Shown here in pieces: positions 42,726-52,527 of a stretch of DNA of 64,000 nucleotides (the first letter of the stretch is position 1; each line of letters opens with the position of its first letter). Source of the DNA: Trichormus variabilis 0441 (GTDB lineage Bacteria > Cyanobacteriota > Cyanobacteriia > Cyanobacteriales > Nostocaceae). Location of the stretch: assembly GCF_009856605.1 (NCBI RefSeq), contig NZ_CP047242.1, forward strand, positions 3,292,001 through 3,356,000. The letters are read 5' to 3'. The position numbers and the translations under genes were made by a program. The notes below the pieces were generated by a model, which ran no database searches, was not told the DNA's origin, and saw nothing but the letters and a program-made list of their open reading frames with translations.

Positions 42726-44897
42726 ATGCACACAGTTATTCTTGTTCTGGTTGAGGTGTTGATTGTGATTGGATTGTCACGGCTGGTAGGCTTGGGATTC
42801 AAATCAATCAAGCAACCTTTAGTAATTGGTGAGATCGTGGCGGGAATTATGCTCGGCCCGTCATTATTTGGTTTATTAGCCCCTGATGTAGCGACTACTT
42901 TATTCCCACCAGAGACTCTTCCTTTTCTCAATGTTTTATCTCAGATAGGACTAATATTCTTCATGTTTTTGATTGGGTTAGAACTCAATCCTAAATATTT
43001 GAGTGGTCAGTTAGAAGTAGCTGTTTTAACTTCTCATGTCAGCATTTTAGTACCTTTTTCCTTGGGAACTTTGTTGGCATTACTGCTTTATCCTTTAGTT
43101 TCCAACGCTGGTGTTTCTTTTACTGCCTTTGCCTTATTTTTAGGTGCGGCTATGTCGATTACAGCTTTTCCCGTATTAGCGCGAATTATCACAGAAAATA
43201 ATTTGCAAGGTACACGTTTGGGAACATTAGCTTTAACTTGTGCCGCAGTGGATGATGTCACCGCCTGGTGTTTATTAGCAGTGGCGATCGCCGTTGCTCG
43301 TACTGGTAATATTATTGGAGCATTCCCCACAATTATCGAAAGTGCCGTTTATATTGGCTTTATGCTGACGGTGGGGCGTTGGTTCCTCAAACGTTTGGTT
43401 GTTCACTACCGTCGCGCCGGCAGGTTGAGCCAATTTGTACTGGCGGGGATTTATGTAGCCGTAGTTGCTTCTGCATTGATTACCGAACTGATTGGCATTC
43501 ACCTAATTTTCGGAGCATTTTTATTAGGTGCAGCTATGCCCAAGGATGCAGATTTAGTCCGTGAATTAGCCATTAAAACAGAAGATTTTGTTTTAATATT
43601 TCTACTGCCAGTGTTTTTTGCCTATAGTGGTTTGCGGACACAGATTGGTTTGTTGAACCGCCCCGAACTTTGGTTATTGTGTGCAGCAGTTTTACTGGTG
43701 GCGATCGCCGGCAAGTATATTGGTACTTATACAGCAGCTCGTGTTAGTGGCATTAATAAAAGGGAAGCATCAGCCCTGGGTTGGTTGATGAACACTCGCG
43801 GTTTAACTGAGTTAATCGTCCTCAACATCGGTTTGGAATTGGGTGTCATTTCGCCCTTACTGTTTACCATGCTGGTAATTATGGCCTTGGTAACCACATT
43901 TATGACTTCGCCATTACTAGAGTGGACTTACCCCAAAAAGTTGATCAAATTAGATGTAGTTGAGGCCGAAGCAGAAACAGAAACAAGTTTAGATATTACA
44001 GCTTATCCTTACCGCATTTTAGTCCCTGTAGCCAATCCCAGCACCCAAAAAGGCTTGCTGCAATTAGCAGTCGCCATTGCCCTTAATTACCGACAACCGG
44101 CAATTGTTAACCCCTTAAGTTTGATTGAATTAGAAGAAGACTATGGCTTTGAAAGTACCCCGACTGAGGCTAACCGCTTAATTGCCCAACGTCGCCAAAA
44201 GCTAGAAGAGTTAATTAGTACTTTAGAGCCAGCAACGCAATCTTTTGTTCATCCCATTGTGCGAATATCCAGCAATGTTGCCAGAGAAACTGCACAGATT
44301 GCCAAAAATGAGTCTGCTGATTTAATTATCGTGGGATGGCACCGCCCAGCTTTTAGTAACAATCGCTTGGGTGGAAGAGTCGGGCAAATTCTCGGCACTG
44401 CACCCGTGGATGTAGCCGTATTTGTGGATAAGGGAGGCGAGAGACTAGAAAGTATATTAGTTCCCTACTCGGCGAATATTCATGATGATCTAGCACTGAC
44501 CCTGGCGTTGAGATTATTAATCAATCGCGATACTTGCACATTGCAGATATTACAAGTAATTCCCCAACAGCACATTCAAGATGAATTGAGCTACGAGCTA
44601 CACGCCATGATTGAACAATTACCTCAGAGTGTCAGCGATCGCATCCAAATTACCATTATCCAAGCACCAGAGCCAATACAAGCAGTAGTAGCAGCCTCGG
44701 AAACTGTAGACTTAACAATTGCCGGGACTAGCCGCGCCTGGGGTATTGAACGTCAAACCCTTGGCAGATACACCGATGAACTAGCCATTCAATGCCGTTC
44801 TTCTCTACTAATTACCCGTCGCTACAGTCAACTCGCCTCTCACCTAACTTCTGTATTACCTGAAGTTATCCATCAAGAACCCACAGTTAGGAACTGA
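42726..44897 (+). CDS. Kef-type cation/proton antiporter with C-terminal Usp domains
   Basis: 723 residues. About 12 membrane helices (1-400) of the Na+/H+ exchanger (CPA2) fold, with GLIFFMFLIGLELNP, CAAVDDVTAWCLLA (the DD ion-site motif region) and NTRGLTELIVLNIG. The C-terminal half (430-720) looks like two universal stress protein folds (RILVPVANPS; ILVPYSANIHDD). AGGAAACT precedes the ATG. K+ or Na+ exchange for H+ at the plasma membrane is likely; the ion cannot be read from sequence. Confidence 0.92.
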   Translation: MHTVILVLVEVLIVIGLSRLVGLGFKSIKQPLVIGEIVAGIMLGPSLFGLLAPDVATTLFPPETLPFLNVLSQIGLIFFMFLIGLELNPKYLSGQLEVAVLTSHVSILVPFSLGTLLALLLYPLVSNAGVSFTAFALFLGAAMSITAFPVLARIITENNLQGTRLGTLALTCAAVDDVTAWCLLAVAIAVARTGNIIGAFPTIIESAVYIGFMLTVGRWFLKRLVVHYRRAGRLSQFVLAGIYVAVVASALITELIGIHLIFGAFLLGAAMPKDADLVRELAIKTEDFVLIFLLPVFFAYSGLRTQIGLLNRPELWLLCAAVLLVAIAGKYIGTYTAARVSGINKREASALGWLMNTRGLTELIVLNIGLELGVISPLLFTMLVIMALVTTFMTSPLLEWTYPKKLIKLDVVEAEAETETSLDITAYPYRILVPVANPSTQKGLLQLAVAIALNYRQPAIVNPLSLIELEEDYGFESTPTEANRLIAQRRQKLEELISTLEPATQSFVHPIVRISSNVARETAQIAKNESADLIIVGWHRPAFSNNRLGGRVGQILGTAPVDVAVFVDKGGERLESILVPYSANIHDDLALTLALRLLINRDTCTLQILQVIPQQHIQDELSYELHAMIEQLPQSVSDRIQITIIQAPEPIQAVVAASETVDLTIAGTSRAWGIERQTLGRYTDELAIQCRSSLLITRRYSQLASHLTSVLPEVIHQEPTVRN

Positions 44898-44901
44898 AAC
44901 C

Positions 44902-45384
44902 ATGAATCATTTCCACTCGAAATCCTTAGTATTTTATGGTGTAGCGATTACTTCAGTTCTCATTTTGTTTAAAATTGTTACTCTTTATGGAGAAAAAAAC
45001 CTCCAAGCTTCTCCAGTCCTCAACAATAGTTATCGTCTTACCTGGAAAAATAACGTTCTTAACTGTGAAAAATCAGCACCAATGATGCTCAACATTCAAC
45101 AGTCGGGCATTTACTTAAACGCTGCGCTATTCTCAGAAGGAGAAGCCAAACCTCTTACCATGTCTGGTATTTGGAAAAATCAACAAATGAGTTTAGCCGG
45201 GAAAATTGACCAACCTACACTCTGTAATATAACCGTACCGCAATCAGTGAAAATGCAAATGCAACTGACAGATAAAGGTAATCTGCAAGGGCAATTAATT
45301 ATCAGTGACATCTCGCAAACTTTAGAATTTAATGCTACACCTGAAGCAGCCCAGGTCAGACCGGAAAATTCTCGTAGCCATTAG
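44902..45384 (+). CDS. Membrane-anchored protein of unknown function
   Basis: 160 residues. One N-terminal hydrophobic helix (about 9-27, FYGVAITSVLILFKIV) as signal anchor, then a beta-rich soluble domain with two cysteines (LNCEKSA, TLCNIT) that could pair outside the cytoplasm. It begins 4 bases after the antiporter stop, so cotranscription is likely. I do not recognise the family. Confidence 0.75.
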   Translation: MNHFHSKSLVFYGVAITSVLILFKIVTLYGEKNLQASPVLNNSYRLTWKNNVLNCEKSAPMMLNIQQSGIYLNAALFSEGEAKPLTMSGIWKNQQMSLAGKIDQPTLCNITVPQSVKMQMQLTDKGNLQGQLIISDISQTLEFNATPEAAQVRPENSRSH

Positions 45385-45465
45385 CATAGCAAATAATGTC
45401 TCAGAATCAATGGGTGATCAATGATTTCCCGGCCTGATGGCTGAACATACAAGGGATAAATAGTG

Positions 45466-46176
45466 ATGTCTAAGGCAATTATGAGTAACAACATCCAAGG
45501 GTGCAAACAATTATTTGGCGCTAGTTTGTGTACCGCCATAACTTTAGTTACCAGTAGTAGTATTGCGGCTCAGGTACAGATGGCAAAACTGAATAATTGG
45601 CGCTTTTACCCAGACACCAAAAAGCTAGAAATAACCCTTTCATCTAGTAAAACACCACAGTACTTTTATTTAAATGAACCGCCAAGACTAGTTGTAGATA
45701 TTCCTGATACTCAGTTAGGCAAGGTTTCTACACAGCAAAATTACACAGGTTCGGTTCAAAGAGTCCGTGTTTCTCAATTAAGCGCTAATGTTACTCGCAT
45801 TGTCTTAGATTTAGCCCCAGGGTCTACTGTAGATGCAAACAAAGTACAACTACAACCTGCCACTCGACAAAACCCTACTCGCTGGGTTTTACGTCCCGCA
45901 ATTGTCAAAGTGGCTAAACAATCAAGCAACTTCCAACAGTCACCCAAAAATCAACAACCAACAACCCCTTCTTATGTACAATTACCTAGTACCCTGCCTC
46001 CCATAACTGGTCTGCAACAGCAACCGTTTGTCAGTGTACCGCCCCTCAACTCCAATAATCCCACGCCAAAATCCAGCAATTTTAACAACGCTAATTCTTC
46101 TAATCCTCCAGTCCCTACCCTACCTAACTATCCAGTGATTGAGTTTGGTCAACCTTTACCTAAGTTCCCTAACTGA
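45466..46176 (+). CDS. Secreted AMIN domain protein
   Basis: 236 residues from ATG 45466 (GGGA 8 bases upstream; GTG just before is an alternative). Signal peptide to about residue 35 (TLVTSSSIAAQ), then an AMIN domain (about 40-145; RLVVDIPDTQLG, VRVSQLSANVTRIVLDL), and a Pro/Asn/Gln-rich tail. AMIN domains bind cell-wall or secretin partners in the periplasm; no amidase or secretin domain is fused here. Confidence 0.85.
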   Translation: MSKAIMSNNIQGCKQLFGASLCTAITLVTSSSIAAQVQMAKLNNWRFYPDTKKLEITLSSSKTPQYFYLNEPPRLVVDIPDTQLGKVSTQQNYTGSVQRVRVSQLSANVTRIVLDLAPGSTVDANKVQLQPATRQNPTRWVLRPAIVKVAKQSSNFQQSPKNQQPTTPSYVQLPSTLPPITGLQQQPFVSVPPLNSNNPTPKSSNFNNANSSNPPVPTLPNYPVIEFGQPLPKFPN

Positions 46177-46197
46177 CCGAAAAGAATGGGATACAAG

Positions 46198-47484
46198 CCC
46201 CGTCCTTATAGGACGGCTTTAATTTGTGTTATGTTAGTTGCCGTAGATGTTTTCCACGTCAAATGGTAGTTCTAGAGTTTAAGGCTAAAGGGAAAACAAC
46301 TCAATATGCAGCTATCAACGAAGCGATAAAAACTGCTCAATTTGTCCGCAACAAGTGTATCCGTTTTTGGATGGATAACCGAAGTGTCGGACAGAAAGAT
46401 TTATATCGCTACAACACTGCGTTAAGAGCTGAATACTCCTTTGTCAAAGACTTAAACTCTCATGCCTGTCAGATAGGAGTAGAAAGAGCCTATAGCTCTA
46501 TAGCTAGGTTCTACGACAACTGCAAGAAAGGCATTTCGGGGAAAAAGGGATATCCTAAGTTTAAGAAAAATAACCGTTCGGTGGAATATAAAACCTCTGG
46601 GTGGAAACTATCTCAAACAAGAAAACAGATCACCTTTACCGACAAAAAAGGAATTGGCAAGCTGAATCTCAAAGGAACCTGGGATTTAAACTTCTACCAA
46701 TTAGAACAGATAAAACGGTTGAGGTTAGTACGTCGTGCAGACGGGTATTATGTGCAGTTTTTAGTTAGTGTAGACAACAAAGTAGAAACACAACCAACTG
46801 GTAAAACAATTGCCTTAGATGTTGGCTTAAAAGAATTCTACACAGACAGTAATGGACATAGTGAACCTAACCCAAGATTTTATCGCACAGGAGAAACACG
46901 TCTCAAGTTTCGACAAAGATGTGTTGCTCGTAAACACAAAGGCTCTATCAACCGTCAGAAGGCCATTAATAAATTAGGGCGAGTACACCTCAAAATAAGT
47001 AGACAACGTGAAGAACACGCTAAAAGAGTAGCGCGTTGCGTTATCCAGTCTCACGACTTGGTAGCCTATGAAGATTTGAGGATTAAGAATTTAGTGAAAA
47101 ATCACTGTCTCGCTAAATCTATTAATGATGCTGGTTGGTATCAATTCAGAAAATGGTTGGAGTATTTCGGGGTGAAGTTTGGCAGAATCACTGTTGCGGT
47201 TAATCCTGCTTATACATCGCAAGAATGCTCTAACTGTGGTGCAGTAGTCAAAAAATCTCTATCAACAAGAACTCATGTTTGTGAATGTGGATTTGTGCTG
47301 GATAGAGATTGGAATGCTGCTATTAATATTCTGAAATTAGCCTTGAGTACGGTAGGGCATACCGGAACTTGGGTCATAGACCCGAACGCTTCAGGAGATT
47401 CGACCTCTACTCATGCTGGAGAAATCCTGTATGAGCAAGTTGGGTCTATGAATGAAGAATCTTCGCCCTTATAGGGCGGAGAGT
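46198..47484 (+). mobile_element. IS200/IS605-group element carrying only tnpB
   Basis: Left end hairpin CCGTCC-TTATA-GGACGG (46200-46216), right end hairpin CGCCC-TTATA-GGGCG (47465-47478) overlapping the tnpB stop. There is no tnpA, so it is an IS1341-like or stranded unit moved in trans. It begins about 20 bases after the AMIN gene. The region at the 3' end would contain the guide (omega) RNA scaffold in such elements. Exact ends not determined. Confidence 0.8.
46263..47474 (+). CDS. tnpB: TnpB, RNA-guided nuclease of an IS605-group transposon
   Basis: 403 residues from ATG 46263 (MVVLEFKAKGK is a usual family start). RuvC residues: Asp in TIALDVGLKEF, Glu in VAYEDLRIKN, Asp in LDRDWNAAIN. 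Zinc finger CSNCG ... CECG lies between the last two. All catalytic residues are present, so it may be active. It cuts DNA next to the transposon motif under guide RNA control and favours element retention. Confidence 0.93.
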   Translation: MVVLEFKAKGKTTQYAAINEAIKTAQFVRNKCIRFWMDNRSVGQKDLYRYNTALRAEYSFVKDLNSHACQIGVERAYSSIARFYDNCKKGISGKKGYPKFKKNNRSVEYKTSGWKLSQTRKQITFTDKKGIGKLNLKGTWDLNFYQLEQIKRLRLVRRADGYYVQFLVSVDNKVETQPTGKTIALDVGLKEFYTDSNGHSEPNPRFYRTGETRLKFRQRCVARKHKGSINRQKAINKLGRVHLKISRQREEHAKRVARCVIQSHDLVAYEDLRIKNLVKNHCLAKSINDAGWYQFRKWLEYFGVKFGRITVAVNPAYTSQECSNCGAVVKKSLSTRTHVCECGFVLDRDWNAAINILKLALSTVGHTGTWVIDPNASGDSTSTHAGEILYEQVGSMNEESSPL

Positions 47485-47631
47485 GTCAACAATTAAGTAG
47501 TTATACAAAGCGATCGCCTTACAAAAATAATATCTAAAAATATTGCGCTACAAGTATATTAAAAATTGTAAAAATTACTAATATACTTGTAGTATGTGGT
47601 TTCTACTTACGTGGTATATTGATTCTGTCCG

Positions 47632-47650
47632 TACCCAAAATATTTGGGTA
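47632..47650. promoter_or_regulatory. Palindrome TACCCAAA-ATA-TTTGGGTA
   Basis: Perfect 8-base arms, 26 bases before the start of the PPC repeat protein gene, in the 5' untranslated region. It may be an operator or hairpin. Confidence 0.45.
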
Positions 47651-47676
47651 AAATTATTATAAGTCTATAAGTACGA

Positions 47677-50079
47677 ATGGCAGAACCCAACAATACGCTA
47701 GCTCAAGCCACAAATCTAGGACGCATTCTTAACTCGCAAACCATCTCAGATTTTGTCGGAACTACGGATACTAATGATTTCTTCACCTTTAACCTGGGAT
47801 CTCGTAGTAGCTTCAATCTAACTCTGAATGGTCTATCAGCAGATGCTGATGTGCAGTTGCTCGATAGCACTGGTGGATTGATTACTAGTTCTAGTAATGG
47901 TGGTAGCTTGTCTGAATCCATCACCCAAACCCTGAACACAGGCAACTACGCTATCCGGGTTTTCCAGTTTTCGGGTAACACCTCTTATAATCTCAATCTT
48001 TCGGCTTCACCTTTTGATTTTGCTGGTAACAGCACCGCCGCAGCGCGTGACATTGGCCCTGTTGGCGTTCAATCATTTTTCCAAGATGCGGTAACCAGCT
48101 CTGACACAACTGATTTCTACCGCTTGGCTATTAATCCTAACAGCAGCCTCAGCATCACATTAGATAACTTAGCGGCTGATGCTGATTTAAGCCTGCTCAA
48201 CGCTAGTGGTACAGTCATCAGAAGTTCTAGCAACGGTGGCACTACCGCAGACTCAATTAGCTTGAGTGCGTCTGAAGTCAGAGCCAACGGCACTACTTAT
48301 TTCGTGCGAGTGAATCAGTTTAGTGGCAACACTGCCTACAATCTGACCATAAACGGTAGTCTACCAGACTTAGCCGGCAATAGCACTGCTACTGCTCGCG
48401 ATCTTGGAAACTTGAACGGTACTCAGGAGTTTATAGATTTAGTCAATAGCGCTGATACTAACGACTTCTATCGATTTACTGTTGGGCCTAATAGCAACTT
48501 AACTGCACGATTAGATAATCTAGCTGCCAATGCTAACCTACAAATATTAAATGCTACCGGCACAGTTATTGGTTCTTCATCTGCTGGAGGCACAGCAGCC
48601 GACCAAGTTACCCTGAATAATTTAGCTGGTGGTCTTTACTTTGCTAGAGTATTGCAATCCAGTGGAGATACTTCTTACAGATTAAATCTGTTTGCTACCC
48701 AACCAGACTTTGCTGGTAATACTACTGGAACTGCTCTCAACTTCGGCACACTCAATGGCACCAGAGTATTTAATGACGAGGTGAGACCCGGAGATATTAA
48801 CGATTTCTACAGGTTTGATTTGACCGGTGGCAGCACCGTTAATTTGACACTAAATGGGTTAACAGCAGATGCAGATTTGCGCTTGTTAAATAGTGTTGGT
48901 ACCGTCATTGCTAGTTCTCTTGGTCTTGGTACCATTGCTGAATCTATCAACACATTTTTATTAGCAGGAACCTACTTTGCCCAGGTTAGCTCCTTTAATA
49001 ATGCTAGCACTCTCTACAACCTGAGTTTATCTTCCAACCTAGTCCCCACAGTTGACCTTGCTGGCAATACTCCTGGCACAGCCCGTAACATTGGCCCTGT
49101 TGGTGTTCAATCATTCTTCCGCGACAGAGTATCCAGCACAGACAGTAACGATTACTATCGCTTTACCATCAACCCCAACAGTGGACTCAACATCGTCTTA
49201 AATGGGCTAAGCGCTGATGCTGACTTGCAGCTATTGAGAGCCGATGGTACTACTCTTGTGAGAAGTTCCTCCAACTCTGGTACTACTGAAGATACGATTA
49301 CTCTGACTGCTGCTGAAGTGAGAGCCAACGGCACTGAGTATGTTGTGCGGGTTAACTCCTTTAATGGTGCTAACACTGCCTATAATCTGAGTATCAACGG
49401 TAGCTTACCCGATGTTGCAGGCAACAGTACTGGTGCAGCTCGTAATCTTGGAAACTTGAACGGTCGTCAGGAGTTTATAGATTTCGTAAATGGCGCTGAT
49501 ACTAATGACTTCTATCAATTTACTGTTGGGCCTAATAGCAACCTGACTGCTCGGCTAGACAATCTAGCTGCTGATGCTGATATTGAAATACTGAATAGTG
49601 CTGGCACAGTCATTGGTTCTTCACGTCTTAGTGGTAATGCTGCCGACCAGGTTACTCTGAATAACTTAGCTGGTGGTCTTTACTTTGCTAGAATCTTGAG
49701 ATTTGGAGATACGTCTTACAGATTGAATCTGTCTGCTACCCAACCAGACTTTGCTGGTAATACTCTTGCCACTGCGCTGAACTTTGGTGAACTCAATGGT
49801 AGTAGAACGTTCAATGACGATGTGACATCCACAGACCTGCGCGATCTCTATCGTTTTACTATAGGTAATACCAGCACTTTAAGTGTGAATCTCAGTGGAT
49901 TAACAGCAGATGCGGATATTAGCCTATTAGATAGTGCGGGTACATTTATTGTTGGTTCCTCTAATGCTGGTACCAGTCCTGACTTCTTTACCAGAAGCTT
50001 GACACCTGGAACTTACTATGTATCAGTTGACAGATTTAGTGGTGATACTCTCTACAACTTGCGTTTAGTCGCGGCTTAA
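47677..50079 (+). CDS. Seven-repeat PPC-like extracellular protein
   Basis: 800 residues built of seven repeats of about 113 residues, each resembling a pre-peptidase C-terminal (PPC) beta-sandwich: (E/D)xNxTxxxAxxLG, DxxDFYRF, LxxLxADADLxLLxxxG, GTYYVRV. Repeats 2 and 5, 3 and 6, and 4 and 7 are most alike, so a three-repeat block was probably duplicated. No protease domain and no classical signal peptide (starts MAEPNNTLAQ). Such proteins in cyanobacteria are often exported by type I secretion or lie in the matrix; this is inferred. Confidence 0.8.
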   Translation: MAEPNNTLAQATNLGRILNSQTISDFVGTTDTNDFFTFNLGSRSSFNLTLNGLSADADVQLLDSTGGLITSSSNGGSLSESITQTLNTGNYAIRVFQFSGNTSYNLNLSASPFDFAGNSTAAARDIGPVGVQSFFQDAVTSSDTTDFYRLAINPNSSLSITLDNLAADADLSLLNASGTVIRSSSNGGTTADSISLSASEVRANGTTYFVRVNQFSGNTAYNLTINGSLPDLAGNSTATARDLGNLNGTQEFIDLVNSADTNDFYRFTVGPNSNLTARLDNLAANANLQILNATGTVIGSSSAGGTAADQVTLNNLAGGLYFARVLQSSGDTSYRLNLFATQPDFAGNTTGTALNFGTLNGTRVFNDEVRPGDINDFYRFDLTGGSTVNLTLNGLTADADLRLLNSVGTVIASSLGLGTIAESINTFLLAGTYFAQVSSFNNASTLYNLSLSSNLVPTVDLAGNTPGTARNIGPVGVQSFFRDRVSSTDSNDYYRFTINPNSGLNIVLNGLSADADLQLLRADGTTLVRSSSNSGTTEDTITLTAAEVRANGTEYVVRVNSFNGANTAYNLSINGSLPDVAGNSTGAARNLGNLNGRQEFIDFVNGADTNDFYQFTVGPNSNLTARLDNLAADADIEILNSAGTVIGSSRLSGNAADQVTLNNLAGGLYFARILRFGDTSYRLNLSATQPDFAGNTLATALNFGELNGSRTFNDDVTSTDLRDLYRFTIGNTSTLSVNLSGLTADADISLLDSAGTFIVGSSNAGTSPDFFTRSLTPGTYYVSVDRFSGDTLYNLRLVAA

Positions 50080-50258
50080 CATCACAAACCGAGAGGTGGT
50101 TTCTTTCTCCCCTCTCCAGTGTCTATAAAAAACTTACGTCTAATGTTAATTAAATTGTGAAACTCTGGTTATTGGTTCAAAATCTAGAATTTTGAACCAG
50201 CTTCAAAACCACAATAGAACCAGTAACTCGTTTAATCAACATCAGGCGTAATTTTGAA

Positions 50259-50350
50259 TTCGGAGCATAAAGCCTGCGGCATAGCTTCTCCTGTCGGGGA
50301 GGCTGCGCCAACGCTTAACACGTAGCGTCTCCCAGAGAAGCGACGTAAAG
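50259..50350. repeat. Dispersed cyanobacterial repeat in intergenic gap
   Basis: Words such as AAAGCCTGCGGCATAGCTTCT, GGGGAGGCTGCGCCAACGCT and CGTAGCGTCTCCC-AGAGAAG resemble the nested repeat at 14281. No gene in 50080-50483. Confidence 0.55.
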
Positions 50351-50483
50351 AATTTGCAGTGTGTGATGGTAAGGACTATTCAGGAGATCAAAAACATTGG
50401 CGATAATGTCGGCAGGCTTAGGCAATGCCTATGTGATTGTAAGGTTTGGAGAGGGGTTGTCAATCTCTCAAATTCTCGTTAGT

Positions 50484-51659
50484 TTAGCGTTGAGCAACCC
50501 GCACTAATAAGAAGATTCCTACTCCTAGTCCAATAAAGTTTGGTAGCCACGCGCCGATAAAGGGAGAAAAAACACCAGCTTGTCCTAAAGCGCCAGTGAT
50601 AAAACCCAGTAAGTAGTAAGAAAAAATTACTATGACACTAATACCAAAACTAGTGCCTTTGCCTGTGCGTTGAGGTATGGTTCCCATCGCTGCACCTACC
50701 AAACCAAATACTACACAAACAAAAGGCAAAGCAAATTTTTGTTGGATTCTTACTTCCAGTTTACGAATTTTTTGGCGATCGCCACCAAGGCGTTCAATAT
50801 TTAGCTGGTCTAAAGCTTGGGCAATATTCATTTCCCCATAATCGCGGCTTTGTTCTGCCAAACTTAAGGGTGTACGGGGTAGTTTGAGTTGTTGCTTTTC
50901 AAATCGGAGAATATTACGATAAGAGCGATCGGGTGCTACTAAATAAATGGTACCGTTATAAAAATCCCAGATGCTTTGTGCGCCGTTCCACTCAGCAGAT
51001 TCTGCGACGACAATTTGATTTAAACCATCTGTTGAACGGTCGATGATAGTTAACCCTTTCATCTGTTTTCCGTCAAACTGGTCGGCATAAAACAGGCGGG
51101 TTAATATTCTGTTCTTTGTCCCATCTTTCTCTTGTATATCCCGATATTCAGGGTAAAAAATATTCTGTTGTTTGAGTTTGGGCTTATCTGATTTCAGGGC
51201 TTTGTCTAAAGTGAGAGTTGCTTGGTAATTTGCTGCTGGGGCAATTTGCTCGTTAAATAAAAATGTCAACCCTGTGACGACAAAACTCAACATTACCGCC
51301 GTCATCACCATGCGATAGACACTCACCCCACAACCACGCAAAGCAATCAACTCACTTTCGCTTGATAGACGACTATAAGTCATCAAAGTCGCCAACAGCG
51401 TAGACATGGGGAAAGCCAACACGATGAAATTAGGCAGTTTTAATAAGAAAACCTGCACCGCAATACTCACGGGTAGTCCAGACTCTACAACTCTTCTGAC
51501 TAACTCAAATACAGCGTCAATCGTCACACCAATGGATGAAAAAGCCCCAACACCAAACAAAAATGTCGGCAGTAATTCGCTAGTCAAGTAGCGATCCATA
51601 ATTGTAAAAGGCAGCAGCGAATGAAAGCTGTAAAAAGACGAGAGTTTCTTGGCTACCAT
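50484..51659 (-). CDS. LptF/LptG-family permease
   Basis: 391 residues of the YjgP/YjgQ family: membrane helices at the N-terminus (MDRYLTSELLPTFLFGVGAF) and C-terminus, with a periplasmic jelly-roll domain between. MDRYL at 51599 could be the true start. It forms the inner-membrane part of the LPS-exporting ABC complex. lptB and an lptA-like gene lie upstream on the same strand, separated by a 33-bp repeat array. Cyanobacteria often carry one such permease. Confidence 0.88.
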   Translation of the reverse strand: MVAKKLSSFYSFHSLLPFTIMDRYLTSELLPTFLFGVGAFSSIGVTIDAVFELVRRVVESGLPVSIAVQVFLLKLPNFIVLAFPMSTLLATLMTYSRLSSESELIALRGCGVSVYRMVMTAVMLSFVVTGLTFLFNEQIAPAANYQATLTLDKALKSDKPKLKQQNIFYPEYRDIQEKDGTKNRILTRLFYADQFDGKQMKGLTIIDRSTDGLNQIVVAESAEWNGAQSIWDFYNGTIYLVAPDRSYRNILRFEKQQLKLPRTPLSLAEQSRDYGEMNIAQALDQLNIERLGGDRQKIRKLEVRIQQKFALPFVCVVFGLVGAAMGTIPQRTGKGTSFGISVIVIFSYYLLGFITGALGQAGVFSPFIGAWLPNFIGLGVGIFLLVRVAQR

Positions 51660-51671
51660 AATTTGATTAGT

Positions 51672-51770
51672 CAGTTGTTAGAGACGCGATTCATCGCGTC
51701 TGTACAGTTGTTAGAGACGCAATTAATCAAGTCTGTACAGTTGTTAGAGACGTAATTAATCGCGTCTGTA
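51672..51770. repeat. Three tandem 33-bp hairpin repeats
   Basis: Three units of 33 bases starting CAGTTGTTAGAGACG and ending CGTCTGTA, at 51672, 51705 and 51738. Each is a hairpin (GAGACGCGATTCATCGCGTCT). The array abuts the lptB stop codon exactly. Related arrays are at 53168 and 58178. Not CRISPR: no spacers. Confidence 0.9.
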
Positions 51771-52499
51771 CTAAACCTGAAAATTATCACCTAAGTAATA
51801 TTGACGGACAAGTGGATTATTGTACAGTTCATCAGCATTGCCGTAGGCCAGAATTTGCCCTTCACGGAGGATATAGGCGCGGTCGGTGATAGCTAAGGTT
51901 TCTCTAACATTATGGTCTGTAATTAAGATTCCCATGCCGCGATCGCGTAATTGTGCGACAATTTGTTGAATCTCGAAGACTGCGATCGGGTCAACACCAG
52001 CAAAGGGTTCATCCAAAAATAGAAATTTTGGACCTTCTCCCCCAGCCGCTAAAGCCCTTGCTAATTCCGTTCGTCGTCTTTCTCCCCCAGATAGTTGGAT
52101 ACCTTTACTTTTAGCAACTTTTTCTAAGCGGAACTCCCGCAGTAAAGTGTTGAGTCGTTTTGCCCACTCCCAACGCGGCACATTAGTTTGCTCAAACACC
52201 AAGAGAATATTATCTTGTACTGAAAGTTGGCGAAAAACGCTTGCTTCCTGAGCTAAATAGCCAATGCCCAATCTTGCCCTTTTGTGCATAGGTAAGCCAG
52301 TAATATCTAAACTATCTAGCCAAACTCGCCCCTGATTGGGTTTTTCTAAACCTGTAGCAATGTAGAACGTCGTCGTTTTACCAGCCCCATTGGGGCCTAG
52401 TAAACCAACTATTTCACCCTGAGCGACAGAAAGATTAACGCGATTGACAATTACTCTCTTGCCGTAAGACTTGTGAATATTTTCTAAAACAATTTTCAC
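51771..52499 (-). CDS. lptB: LptB-like LPS transport ATPase
   Basis: 242 residues from GTG 52499, with P-loop GLLGPNGAGKTTTFY, Q-loop GYLAQEAS, signature LSGGERRR, Walker B FLFLDEPFAGVDP and switch DHNVRE. The frame continues upstream to an ATG at 52598, but that would overlap the lptA-like gene by 71 bases; the shorter start gives the usual family length. It powers LPS extraction by the LptF/G permease. Confidence 0.92.
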   Translation of the reverse strand: MKIVLENIHKSYGKRVIVNRVNLSVAQGEIVGLLGPNGAGKTTTFYIATGLEKPNQGRVWLDSLDITGLPMHKRARLGIGYLAQEASVFRQLSVQDNILLVFEQTNVPRWEWAKRLNTLLREFRLEKVAKSKGIQLSGGERRRTELARALAAGGEGPKFLFLDEPFAGVDPIAVFEIQQIVAQLRDRGMGILITDHNVRETLAITDRAYILREGQILAYGNADELYNNPLVRQYYLGDNFQV

Positions 52500-52527
52500 T
52501 ATGCCTGTGTTGTCTTGTTGGTTGATG

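Noticed and set aside
51672..51770. CRISPR array
   Set aside because: The 33-base units are directly adjoining with no spacers and are palindromic.
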